NCBI GenBank assembly: GCA_034508935.3
Contig: CM067447.1
Location: 36,427,348-36,491,347, forward strand
DNA: 64,000 nt
Source of the DNA: Berghia stephanieae
Taxonomy: Eukaryota > Mollusca > Gastropoda > Nudibranchia > Aeolidiidae
Direction of reading: 5' to 3'
This document shows positions 20,663 to 32,100 of the stretch, one piece after another. Numbering within the stretch: position 1 is the stretch's first letter; every line of letters starts with the position of its first letter. The position numbers were made by a program, and so were the translations under genes. The notes under the pieces are model-generated. The model was not told the DNA's origin and made no database searches. It worked only from the letters and a program-made list of their open reading frames with translations.

Positions 20663-23650
20663 CTAACACTCCCGATAACGGGTCGGATGAACGATGCTTC
20701 TCCCATGTCTAGTGACATATGTTGAGGGAGAGGGTTGCGGTGTAGATACAACATTGTTGTTGATGATGTGTGAAGGACTGATTGACGATTCAGCATTGAC
20801 TGGAGCGTGCGGTCTCTCTGTGAAATCATCATCTGAATGTTGCGAAGGAAGTAGATCATTCGGCTTTGGCGACTGTTGTTGGTGTAGCACTTCTGATTCA
20901 GTGCCTCGATATCGCAAGTGTTGGCGGTTTCTGCGTTGATAACCAAGTGGCGTTTTGATCAAATATGAACGGTTTTTAGGCGAACCATGAATAACACCAT
21001 GCTGGTTTTGTGGTTGGATCCACACATGCTGACTGGGCTTCATCGGAAGGAGGGGACGGGCTTTGTGATATTGATCAAAATTTCTCTTTTGGCGCTCTTT
21101 CAAGTGTTTGTCCTTTTCCCGAAATTTTTCATAGGCAACACCCACATATTTTTCAGACATAGCGGGTATCTTTGTCCTTAGTTTCCGCCCCATCAACAGC
21201 TCTGCAGGACTCAAGCCATGTTCAAGTGGAGTAGCCCTGTATTCAATAGGGAAATGTATGGGTCTTTCGCCTTTTTCAGTAAGTTTTTGATTGTGCGAAC
21301 AGCACGTTCTGCTTCTCCATTCGATTGTGGACTGCTGGTGACATGTTTAAATTGGTATAATTTTTCAAATGCTCCAAACTCTGATGACACTAATTGTGGA
21401 CCGTTGTCGGAAACGACAGTCTCTGGTATCCCATACTTAGCGAAAACAGACTTTGTGTGTTGGATGATTGAAGCTGATGTTGTCGATCCACCTTGAGTAG
21501 TAATCAACGAATAGTAGGTATGTTGAACTTTTCCATTCGAAAAGGTCCATTCCTATCATCTGCCAAGAATGTAAAGGCGTTTCGGATGGTTGCAAAGGTT
21601 CTGGTGGCAACATTTTATATTTTTCACATACTAAACAGCTTCTAATTTCATTTTCGATATCAGTTGACATTCCTGGCCACCAAACACTTTCCTTTGCCAA
21701 GGCCCGGCATTTCACAATTCCCAAGTGACTTACGTGGAGTTTGCTCAGTATTTCCTTTCTTATTTTCTCAGGAATAACCATTCTAGATTGATATAGTAAA
21801 ATATCATCATGTAGTGATAACTCCTCTTTTACAGAAAAATACTTCTTTTCATCAACATTCATATTCTAAGATGCAGGCCAGCCTTGTAGGCAATTCAATA
21901 TTGCTTGATGTTCTTCAGGATAGAGTCATTTTGTGCATTTCTTATTTCTGTCATTCTATTTTCAGTGGCTGGTAAGTTTTTCATAACAAAATTGACGAAC
22001 AAATTTACTTCTTTTTCCCTCACTGTTTCATTTTCAAGGTTCTGTTGTGTTAAGGGTGCTCTCGATAAAGCGTCGGCAGTGAATAAATCTTTACCTTTCT
22101 TGTATTGTACCATAAAGGAAAATCTCATCAACCTCATTCTAAATCTTTGTATTCTCGGGGTTAATTCGTCTAATCGTTTTTCATGGAGAAGCGCAACAAG
22201 CGGTTTGTGGTCTGTTTCAATTACAAATGTATTCAAACCCACCAAGTAGTCAGAAAAACGTTCACACCCCCAGGTGACTCCGAGAGCCTCTTTTTCCACC
22301 TGCGGATATCTTTGTTCTGTTGGAGTCAGAGACCTAGATGCATAAAATACAGGTTTCCAATGGTCGTCAACCTTTTGGAATAAAACAGCTCCAAGTCCAT
22401 ACTTGGAGGCATCTGTTTGTACTTTAGTATTTTTCATTGAGTTGTAGTGGATGAGAACTGGTGGTTTTGTCAGGTCACCTTTCAGTGTCTCAAAAGCTGT
22501 TTTTTGTTTAGCATCCCACAGCCATTCGTTGTCTGTTTTTAATAACTGTCGTAATGGTTCTGTTTTTTCTGCAACGTTGTCAATGAATTTACTGACATGA
22601 TTTATCATACCCAAAAATCTACGCAATTCTTTGACGTTATTTGGTGTTGGATATTCCTTTATCGCTTTCATTTTCGACGGGTCAATTTCAATTCCGTCAC
22701 AAGATATCATGTGTCCCAAGAATTTTATTTTATTTTGACTGAACTCGCATTTGTCATTCAAAGTTAATCCGGATTCTTTCAACCGAACAGAACTTTGTGC
22801 AATCTCTCATCATGCTCCTTTTCTGTGGTACCCCCAACTAGAATGTCATCAATTGCACAAACTACACCGGGTATGTCTTTGAGGAGTTGACACATCTCTC
22901 TTTGGAAGATCTCAGGACCTGAACTTATTCCGAAGCACAATCGCTTATAACAGTATCTGCAAAAAGGGAGTTATAAATGTTGTTAGTTCTTGTGATTCTT
23001 CATCAAGCAATAGTTGATGAAATCCTGCATTACAATCTAGTTTTGACCAAATGGTCTGTCCTGATAACTGGCTTAGAAGTTGATCAGTGCATGGGAGTGG
23101 AAAGTTTTCTCTTTTCACCCCTTGATTTAATTTTGTTAAATCCACGCAAATTCTCACTTTATCCTTATTGTTCTTGGGTATGACAACAATTGGTGCACAC
23201 CAGTCTGTTGGTTTTGACACTGGTTTGATGATGTCCATTTTTTTGAGCCTATCTAGCTCTTGGCGCACTTTTTCGTATACTGGTAATGGTATTCGTCTTG
23301 GCGTTGACACTGAAAAAGGTGTCACACCCTGTTGCAACTTGATGGTATACTTTCTATCTTTGATACGACCTAATCCCGAGAACAATTCTGGATACTGTTC
23401 CCTAATCTCAGAGCCCATTTTGTCTTTTTCAATTTTGTTCACTCTGGCAATCAATTTTAATGCCTCAATTGCAGGTCTACCTAACAGTGGCTCAGTCAAA
23501 TGTTCAATAACGTAAATGTTTTGCTTTGTTTTTTTCTTTCCTCTCTTCAATTCTGCAGTAAATTTCCCTTTTACTAGGACTGCTTCTCTTCCAGGTCCAA
23601 ACAAACGTTTTCTAGTGTCTTCCAATACAACCCCTGCTGGCAATACTGTT
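20663..23650 (-). pseudogene. Gypsy pol region (RT, RNase H, integrase), broken
   Basis: Reading minus: the linker after protease, RT (WCAPIVVIPKNNKDKVRICV, WSKLDCNAGFHQL), RNase H (VQTDASKYGLGAVLFQ, TDHKPLVALL), an integrase zinc-binding region (HVSHLGIVKCRALAKESVWW) and core (GIPETVVSDNGPQ, SSPQSNGEAERAVRTIK), and a C-terminal tail. Family content is Ty3/gypsy of the type common in aquatic invertebrates. The region is broken in a few places. It is bounded on the left by the hAT at 20637. Confidence 0.9.
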
Positions 23651-23675
23651 TCAGGAATGACTGTAACACCGCTTT

Positions 23676-23849
<174 letters not shown>

Positions 23850-24209
23850 ATCATCCGTATTGTTATGGAAACTGAGAATATATCTAATATGCGATTTTCT
23901 GACAAGAATTTAACATTCTGAATCAAGAGAGGATAAAGTCTTTAATTCTGAACATAGCTAGCTCTCTGTATACAGATCAGAAATGGGTTCCTTCAAGCCA
24001 CACCGAAGATCGGGTAATTGAATAGTATTAGTGACTGTAAATACCGTAATTTATCTTGTCGATTACTCTCCCAGCAGTCGTGGTCTTTGAATCCATTTGA
24101 CATTCACACTAGGGATAAACTGACAAGAAAGAAGAAGCTATAACTTCCCATTTAAAGTGTGAGGCCTCCACGCAAAACTCCAATTCTTTTCCGATCTCTC
24201 CCCCCCCCC

Positions 24210-24324
<115 letters not shown>

Positions 24325-24526
24325 CCTTCCTCTTGGTTATATATGAGTCTCTTTTCGTACCCTACGCTTCAGAGTCGATTATCGTCAAATGATATTGCTT
24401 TAGTATTCACTTGACTAAATTGCTGGTTACAATTCAATCATTAAGCATTGGATCTATATTCTACCAAAGTTTCATATTGAAATAATAAAACAAACGAATA
24501 ATCATTTGAACAAAACTACATCGAGG

Positions 24527-24575
<49 letters not shown>

Positions 24576-24749
24576 CTTTATTGTCCAAATTAAAGGCAAT
24601 TCATGTGAGGTAAACAATGCTCAGTTTGGTTCATGGTATGAACATCAACACATTTACAAATACAGACACAGCCATACACGAACATACACGCTTGCACATT
24701 GTTTCTACACATGTATACAAAAGAAATGAGCGTACATACAAACATATAT

Positions 24750-24856
24750 ACATACATACATACATGCAGACATACATACAAACCAGCATATCATCGTATA
24801 TGCATGCCTACATACATACATACATACATACATACATACATACATACATACATACA

Positions 24857-24890
<34 letters not shown>

Positions 24891-24997
24891 CAGGCACACA
24901 GACAGACAGATAGAACGATACGATATATTTGCTGGGACAGCAGATAACCATATTATAAATATAGTGTCTTATATTAAGAAGAAGATGGCAATGATTG

Positions 24998-25061
<64 letters not shown>

Positions 25062-25078
25062 GATGATGACTACGATAA

Positions 25079-25133
<55 letters not shown>
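24750..25133. repeat. (CATA)n and (GAT)n microsatellites
   Basis: CATA tetranucleotides, pure at about 24810-24885, then (GAT)n at 24999-25058 and 25079-25132. Confidence 0.95.
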
Positions 25134-25134
<1 letters not shown>

Positions 25135-25200
25135 AACGACGGCGGCAATGTCGATAATGATGATTCACGACACTGCTTCTCGTTATTTTCATTGGTTGTC

Positions 25201-25590
25201 TCATTTTTCCACAAAAGATTTGTTAATTAATTTTATGGTGGTTGGAATGAAGGTTGTCTTATGTCGATTTGTCCTACATTTTGCTTCTAGATACCGTCTT
25301 CCGGAGCGCAGAAGTTGGAATTTTTCGCTCAGCGGATGCCTCTTTTCGTTGATAATGTTAAAAGATTTCTTCTCAACTGCATTAATAAAAGTTGTGTCAA
25401 GGCTTCTAAGGTCGGTGTTAATTATTTTTGAAGCCTCTCTGAGGGTTCTATGTAGTTTGGATTTTTCTTTTGTTCCACAGCTTCCATACCACATTGTGAT
25501 GCCAAACGAAACGATACTCAATATTAATGACTTGTAGATTTGTAATGGTAAGATATATAGCAACAGTAACATAATATGTTGAATTTATCA
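25201..25590 (-). mobile_element. LINE RT C-terminal fragment
   Basis: Minus-strand translation: IYKSLILSIVSFGITMWYGS, LREASKIINTDLRSL, then QLLRSGRRYLEAKCRTNRHK and TTFIPTTIKLINKS. The SGRRY..CRTNR..SFIP layout is the C-terminal tail of CR1/Rex-like LINEs. It lies within the gypsy's protease-region insertion. Only this end is present. Confidence 0.85.
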
Positions 25591-26061
25591 TAAAACACAT
25601 ACAATATATAAAACTATGCTCTTTATTGTAATTATTTTAGAAATCATGTTGATGAAAAAACTATACCCATAACGTTCCCAGTTTCATTGTCATTGTATAT
25701 TAAAGCATAAAAATATTGTGACATATTCCCAAACCAATTTATTACCTATCAGCGTTTTAAATAACAAAGCACAAATAACAACACCACCACCACCAACAAC
25801 AACAACAACACAACAACAATAACAACAGCAATACTAATACCAACAACAAAAACATCATCAGTTACAGCAACAACAACAAAGTCAGCAAAATACAGCACAG
25901 GTGTCTAATTTAAAATCAATCACATCTTTCCCAATCAAAATGTCAACACGCCACAGGTTTTCAATATTTTGATTCTCATTTCTTACTGCACCAAGAAAAT
26001 TTCCATCTTCTGAATCTGAATCTGAATCATCATAGTTCACATTATTAACATAGTTTCTCTG

Positions 26062-26859
26062 TCATGGTGCATTTTTGTAATGGGTTTTCGTTTGACCGAA
26101 TTTGGTGCGACACATTTTCTCAAAGTGTCCAATCCGTTCACACTTATGGCATTTTGCATCTCTGGCTGGACACCTATTGTCTTCATGAATTTTTCCACAT
26201 CTGGTGCAGGGTTGGTTTTGATAGTAATGTTTCTTTGGTTTATTAATCCTCTTTGATCTCACACTTTCAACACTTCTTTCACTTTGCACACGATCAACAT
26301 TCATTCCACTGTTACCATTAGAATTAGAGCACAATTGCACTTGGCGAACTGCTATTTCTATTGACCGCACCATGTCCACCGTTTTTTGTAAAGTGAGATC
26401 ACAGCATTCAAGCAATTTTCTTCTTATCTCCTCACTATTGATGCCTATCACTATTCGGTCTCTGATCAAGTCATCTTCAAGACTTCCGTAGTTGCAAGTT
26501 TTGACCAGTTTCCTCAATTCTGCAAGATAGGTGTCTATTGACTCACCTTCTTTTTGCTCTCTCATGTTAAAGACAAACCGTTCGTAAGTTTCATTAGTCT
26601 TTCCGATGCAAAATGAGTTAAATGCTTCTAACACTTCATCCACAGTACGACTTTCATTTTCTGTGACAAAAAGTCCATCATAAATTTCAAGAGCATCATT
26701 GCCGATCACTGCCAACAGTGTTGCGAGTCTCACTTCCTCTGATTCTTGACTCAATTTACTAGCAATTTCATAATTCTTCCAATCCCTTTTGAACCGTTTC
26801 CAATTTAAAGCGATGTTGGACGTTGTTTCCAACTGTTTTGGTACTGGTATCTTGGACAT
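26062..26859 (-). CDS. Gypsy gag region
   Basis: Gag part of the element at 13.9-27.1 kb. One open stretch of 265 residues starting just inside the 5' LTR. It has a retrotransposon gag-type helical region (YERFVFNMREQKEGESIDTY, LAELRKLVKTCNYG) followed by two zinc knuckles (CTRCGKIHEDNRC and CHKCERIGHFEKMC). Gag packages the element RNA in cytoplasmic particles. A protease-like stretch follows before the insertion. Confidence 0.9.
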   Translation of the reverse strand: MSKIPVPKQLETTSNIALNWKRFKRDWKNYEIASKLSQESEEVRLATLLAVIGNDALEIYDGLFVTENESRTVDEVLEAFNSFCIGKTNETYERFVFNMREQKEGESIDTYLAELRKLVKTCNYGSLEDDLIRDRIVIGINSEEIRRKLLECCDLTLQKTVDMVRSIEIAVRQVQLCSNSNGNSGMNVDRVQSERSVESVRSKRINKPKKHYYQNQPCTRCGKIHEDNRCPARDAKCHKCERIGHFEKMCRTKFGQTKTHYKNAP

Positions 26860-26940
26860 TATTCAATATACCTGTGATTCACCATCCGAAATATGATAAA
26901 CACTATAATAATCAATGAATTTTCTCCACTTCTGATACCA

Positions 26941-27145
26941 TGTAGTGTTATGATGACTTTGAAATCATTAGATGACACTGGATTGTTTCAGGGAATAGGA
27001 TAGCCTTATTGAAATACAGATAGACCGTTAACTAGAATATTGAAAGTGAAAGTAACCTCAACCAGGAAGTAAACAATAAAACAATAAGTAATGGTTCATT
27101 ACATAATAATAATGACAATATTAAAGTGGTAATGTTACCACTACA
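26941..27145 (-). repeat. Gypsy 5' LTR
   Basis: About 205 bp, TGTAGTG to CACTACA in plus orientation. The adjacent 26926-26940 is the complement of TGGTATCAGAAGTGG, a primer-binding site resembling that for initiator tRNA-Met. A SINE A head follows immediately outside. Confidence 0.92.
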
Positions 27146-27214
27146 CTCAACTTTGCACTGAGCGAAGCTCGAACCCAGGACCTTCCGAAAGCAAGTGTCA
27201 TACCACATGGCCGT
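27146..27214 (-). repeat. SINE A head abutting the gypsy 5' LTR
   Basis: CTCAACTTTGCACTGAGCGA, then AGCTCGAACCCAGGACCTTC, matches the tRNA-like head of 13587-13880. The adjoining body piece (GAGCCTTTTTCAAGGA) lies at 13931-13946 beyond the other LTR, so the retrotransposon split this SINE. Confidence 0.75.
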
Positions 27215-27224
27215 AAATAATGAT

Positions 27225-28370
27225 TTCCTCTATTTGCAGTAGTATTGTGAATAGTAGATAGCGTTCGTTTTCGTTATTCGCAATGGTGCGATGGAAATGG
27301 CACACAGTGTCGGGACCCCTTCTATTTGTATTTCCTGGAGCTTTAATAATCCTGGGTTAGGCAGCAGGTCCGCTACCCGAGGGTCATTACATTGTGCTGC
27401 TGATAATTGAATGAAATCAATGACAGGAACATATGCCACAGATTAAATGAATGGCTCCAGATTGTCTGTTGGAGCTCGTCATAATATATCGGGTACAATG
27501 TTTTCAGTTCCTTTGACGTATCTAATACCTGTTGTGAATTCGGCAATGTACGAGAGCTGACGTTCTTGTCATTGAGATCTGTCTGAAAGGCTATTTAGTG
27601 CCAAAGTCAGGGGTTTGTGATCGGTTACAACAAAGGATGATCTTCCTTCTATGAAGTATCGGAAATGCTTTATTGCACTGTGGCTAGCAAGTAATTCCTG
27701 ATCAAAAGTTGAATAGCGCCGTTGAGTGGGTGTCAGCTTTCTTGAAAAAATGCAATGGGCTTCCAAATGCCCTGGAAGAGTTGAGCAAGCTCATCACCTA
27801 TTGCCAAATCAGATGCATCTACAGAAAGTCAAGTTGGTTCATCAGTGCTGGGATGGTGAAGCATCTCTGCAGGGGCAAGAATATGTATTTTGCGTTTTGA
27901 CATTAACCACTAGACCGTTTTCCACCAACAGGTTGAAAACCTTATATAAATCACTTTCAAATGCTTCGGGGGTGGCACTTGAATCCAGTATGTTGTCAAG
28001 ATATTCAAAACAACAATCCACATCATGCAGAATACCATCCATCAGCCTTTGAAATGCTTGGGCTGCGTTCTTTAAACCGAATGGCATTTTGAGAAATTCA
28101 TAGACCGATAGGGGTTATGACTGCAGTTTTTGGTACATTTTCCTCTGCAATTGGTATCTGGTTGTATCCATGTATGAGGTCAATTTTTAAAAAAATTGTT
28201 TTCCCTTTAAGATTAGTGTTCAAATCTTGGATGTTTGGGAGGGGATATAAGTCATCTTTTGTAGAACTGTTTAGTCTACGATAGACTCCACATGGCCTCC
28301 AGTCACAGTTTGGTTTTAACCATGTGTAATGGAGATGACCAGGGAGATGAAGAGCAAGCAACTATGGCGA
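27225..28370 (-). mobile_element. Old Ty3/gypsy pol fragment
   Basis: A second gypsy family, unlike the one at 13.9-27.1 kb. Minus-strand pieces show RT (CDWRPCGVYRRLNSSTKDDL, TIFLKIDLIHGYNQIPIAE, PFGLKNAAQAFQRLMD) and RNase H (LTPTQRRYSTFDQELLASH, FVVTDHKPLTLAL), with a possible integrase lead-in near 27440-27230. No LTRs are seen. It is broken and partial, clearly older than its neighbour, and lies just upstream of the oxidoreductase exons. Confidence 0.82.
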
Positions 28371-28965
28371 GGCATTCCATTTCATAAAAAAAAGGGAAAA
28401 GTAGTGTGAATTTTATAAGCCTAAAGTTAATTGAGATAAAGATTTATATCATAGTAGCTCTTATGATTGCAAAAATCGCAAAGACTTCCGAGAGTATTTT
28501 ATAGTGAATTAAGAGGTATCTAAGGTAAACACTTGAGATTTAGACCCAATGTCCAAATAAAATGGGTATGGGCTTGCACATGGCAGAAGTCATCTTATTA
28601 TAACAAAGGAAAAAGAAGACAACATCCACTTTGTTGAAGGTCCTTTCTTTTACGTTCATGGTGGAGATCGACGTTTGGCAATCTTTTGAGATCGTTGTTG
28701 AGTGTAATTGGCAATGAGGTGACTGGGCATTCTTTGTGTATGGGTCCCAAATTGGGGAAGTAGAATGACATAGATTTATTTGCTGGTATTTCAGGATCTT
28801 GTCTCAGGATGTGGTGAAAGGTTTTACATTGGTTTCGATATAATGTGAAAAAGCGAAAATTTACTTTTCACGATAGTTTATTCTTTGGTTAAAGGGATGA
28901 CTGCCATCATAATAATTTTATGCCATTTATTTGCCATATCTTATTTCCTCAAACATTTCAATCAG
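28371..28965. other. Region before the first visible oxidoreductase exon
   Basis: AT-rich, with no repeat I recognise. The missing initiator exon of the QORL2-like gene could lie here or further left; no ATG exon with a compatible phase-2 donor is convincing. Confidence 0.4.
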
Positions 28966-29125
28966 GTGCTCATCTTTCCTTAAAAGGGGAGTAAAGGGGC
29001 AGCACCACAGACTCCTTCCTTCCTTGAATGCATCAAGAACGTACAAGTCTGCTGTTTGCACGAAGCTTGGTCAGCCTCTTGAGTTACAAGAGCAGTCTTG
29101 CCCTTCACAACTTGTTTCCAATGAG
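28966..29125 (+). CDS. QORL2-like exon (presequence and first strand)
   Basis: Acceptor TTTCAATCAG, donor GTACCA. It encodes a basic, Ser-rich lead and [20 protein letters not shown], the N-terminal strand of MDR enzymes. The exon enters with one base of a split codon, so an earlier coding exon must exist; the nearby ATG at 28920 is out of frame. Confidence 0.75.
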
Positions 29126-32100
29126 GTACCAACAATTACTCGTTTAATACTTTTCTTCTGCACACTAAATATACTGATTACATAGCGATAAGCATGGAGG
29201 TTCCATGATAACTAATCATATTTCAGCATGTCTTGATAATAAATGAGAAAAAAGCACAATGCAGCCACAATACAACTTCAATTCATGTACAGGGGTGCAT
29301 TCAGTATTAGGTCAATTTATTAAGCTGTGTACTCCATACAAGTAAAAAATGAATAAGTGTGATTTAATACTACACACAGTTTGGTTGCTCATTTGGAATA
29401 TTTTAACATATTTTATAATATATGGAATAAAACCTGGTACAATATACCAAATCCAAAGTCATATCTATCAATGTTATCTTTTTCAACGCAGGTCCTTATC
29501 TCTGTGCATGGTAATGGTGTCAACTTTGCAGACATATTGATGTGTAAGGGATTGTATCAAGAGAGACCAAAATTACCCTTCACACCGGGTATGTCCACAT
29601 GCCTTTCGGCCCACAACTGTGAGGCTAGGCTTACCTACAATTAAATGCAACAGTTAATCATCACTACTATCCTTAAAATATTGAAGTTACTATTTAGTTT
29701 CTTATTCAATGAAGGGATGGTGTAAATCATGGCTGAACATTCCGCATACTAATGGTGAATGAGACACACATTTCAAATTTCAACTCAAGGGGATACCCGA
29801 GTCCTGAGTTATTTACGGTGCACCTCAGTTACAACAAAATCAACCGGACTGGAGGCCAATGTTCATTATAACCAAATATTCTTTGAATCCAGAGTGTCAC
29901 TTTTGACAATATACAATGGATTTAACTTTTTAAGTACTTAAAGTTTATGAAAATAACTGGATTACCCATTTTACTTGCCACATTGCACCACAACACTCGT
30001 AGGATTGACTACTAAACTGGCTTACGATTAATGGAATTTTACCCCCTCCCCCTCTTCATGGCCATCGTTTTAGAAATGCATTCTCACTCCCATGAGTTCC
30101 ATTGATTTTCACAATCATCACTCAAGGCCCTTTGCAATGATACACATACTTAACTCTCTCCTTACTGACAATTTTCAGGATTTTTCCTGAAATGTCATAC
30201 CAACTCAACATTAAAATAGATTTTTTGAACTCAAATTCAAAAACAATAATTTCATGCTAAACATAATTTTGTTCAGGAAAACAAGTTCTACAAATCAGCA
30301 TTAAGTAAGTTGATATAAATATAACAAAGGCTTTTCTTCAAATTTTATGAGGTACAAGACAAATTTGACTTATAAAGAAGTTTGTTGTATCATAACAAAT
30401 GTGACAATTTTCGTATAATTGGTTAGGAGAGGGTTAACCAATTTACCATGTGCATATGGTATGAGAGAGAGAGAAAATAAGTAGGAGTGAAATATCTGTT
30501 CAATGTTACAGTTATCGTTTAACGTTATAACAAGTGTAACTAAATGACAAATTGCCATATTTATGGACAATAAAGATCTATTATTATTATTATTATTATA
30601 TAGCCACACAAAGAGAGCTGGAATTCTCCCATTACGACAGGCCTGCCTACTTGGACATCTAAAAATTTGTAATTTTAAGGAGATAAAATTTGTAGTCGCT
30701 AAAGTTAAATTTAAAAATCAACAATTTACCATCACAGTGTTTGAATAACACTTCAAAATCCTTAAAATTATGTAGTCTGGCATCAACTTTCATTTTCAAT
30801 AAGTTTTAATGGCTTAGAGATGCTCATGAAGTTCTGAAATTGGAGCCAATATTTCGTAATTCTATGAATTTTTCATAATAGTAGGCAGGTCCGCATTACG
30901 ATGTGACTGTGAGTGTCACTACTACAGGCATTGAGTTATTGAGTGAAATGCACTCACTCAAACGCAATGCTCCCAACACTACACCTATACCTGATTGTTA
31001 GTGTATAATGTGAAATGAATCTGGAAAGCGATGCAAGATGCTCTTTGCAGTTTTGATTACTTTATTTTAACAGAGGTCTGTTTTTATGTTGAATGTGAGG
31101 TAGCATTAGTAGTGTCAAATAGGAAAAAAAAATCTTGTGATTTTTAAAGTATCATTAAATTCAAGGTTTCATAGGATCCAAGATTCAGGGCTGAGAATTA
31201 TCCGCCTAAAGGCAGATTTCCATCTAAATGGTGTTTTATCTCCGTCCACCACCATCAAATTTTTCTATGAATAAAAAGACTTGCCACAACTACTACATCA
31301 ACATCCCTACCATTCCTAACACCACCACATCATCATCCCTACCAGCACCACTACAACAACCACCACACCATCATTCCTATCACCACTACTACTTGGGCAA
31401 GTCCATAAAAAATCATCACTAAGGTCAAAAAATAAATCTATTAACTGGTGATCTTAATTGTACTTTTTACCATCCAGGATAATTGAATTTTTAATTTTCT
31501 TAAAAACAACGGAGCTGTCCTACTGTTTTCATCTCCAAAACTCAATGAATGTGGAGCCAATGTGGCAGACATTAAAGTAAGTGAATTTTTATTGATTTTG
31601 TTTTATTATTGCTGTTTAATTTAGATTTGTTATGTAATTGGTTTGGTTACAATTTTACAAAAGATTGAGATGACATTATGTTCCTGGTTTATCAGTTTGA
31701 CAACTTACCCTAGATATGAATACCACGTCAGTGACAAAAAAGTACATAATCTTTTTTTCATATTGATGCAATGATTTTCTTGATTTATCTTTTTGTGTAC
31801 ACTTAAATATCGATCTTACTATTTGATTACCAGTAAATGGTAAGAAGAAAGTGATCAGAAAAATAAATGGGATGGTCACTGACGTGGCACATTTTTTGTC
31901 ACTGACGTGGCACTATATAACGAAATATCCGGTTTGTTAAGAAGTAATTGTCCCATGCATAAGATATTAACAACAATGCATGGGAGTCATTGAAATTTTA
32001 AAATGTATTGATAATTGTTGGGTTTCTGTTGGTTATTAATGTATAAAATGTGTGTCTGCCCCTCTTTCCCAGATTTCAACCGAACTATGACTCCAACTGC

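Noticed and set aside
24590-24947. Repeat-rich frames with MYVCMYVC or HTYIHTYI, and a possible CRISPR-like direct repeat
   Set aside because: Simple CATA tetranucleotide repeats without spacers; this is a eukaryotic locus.
28920-28967. ATG at 28920 as start codon of the oxidoreductase gene
   Set aside because: Out of frame with the exon; a good acceptor at 28961-28965 and a phase-2 entry indicate an upstream exon.
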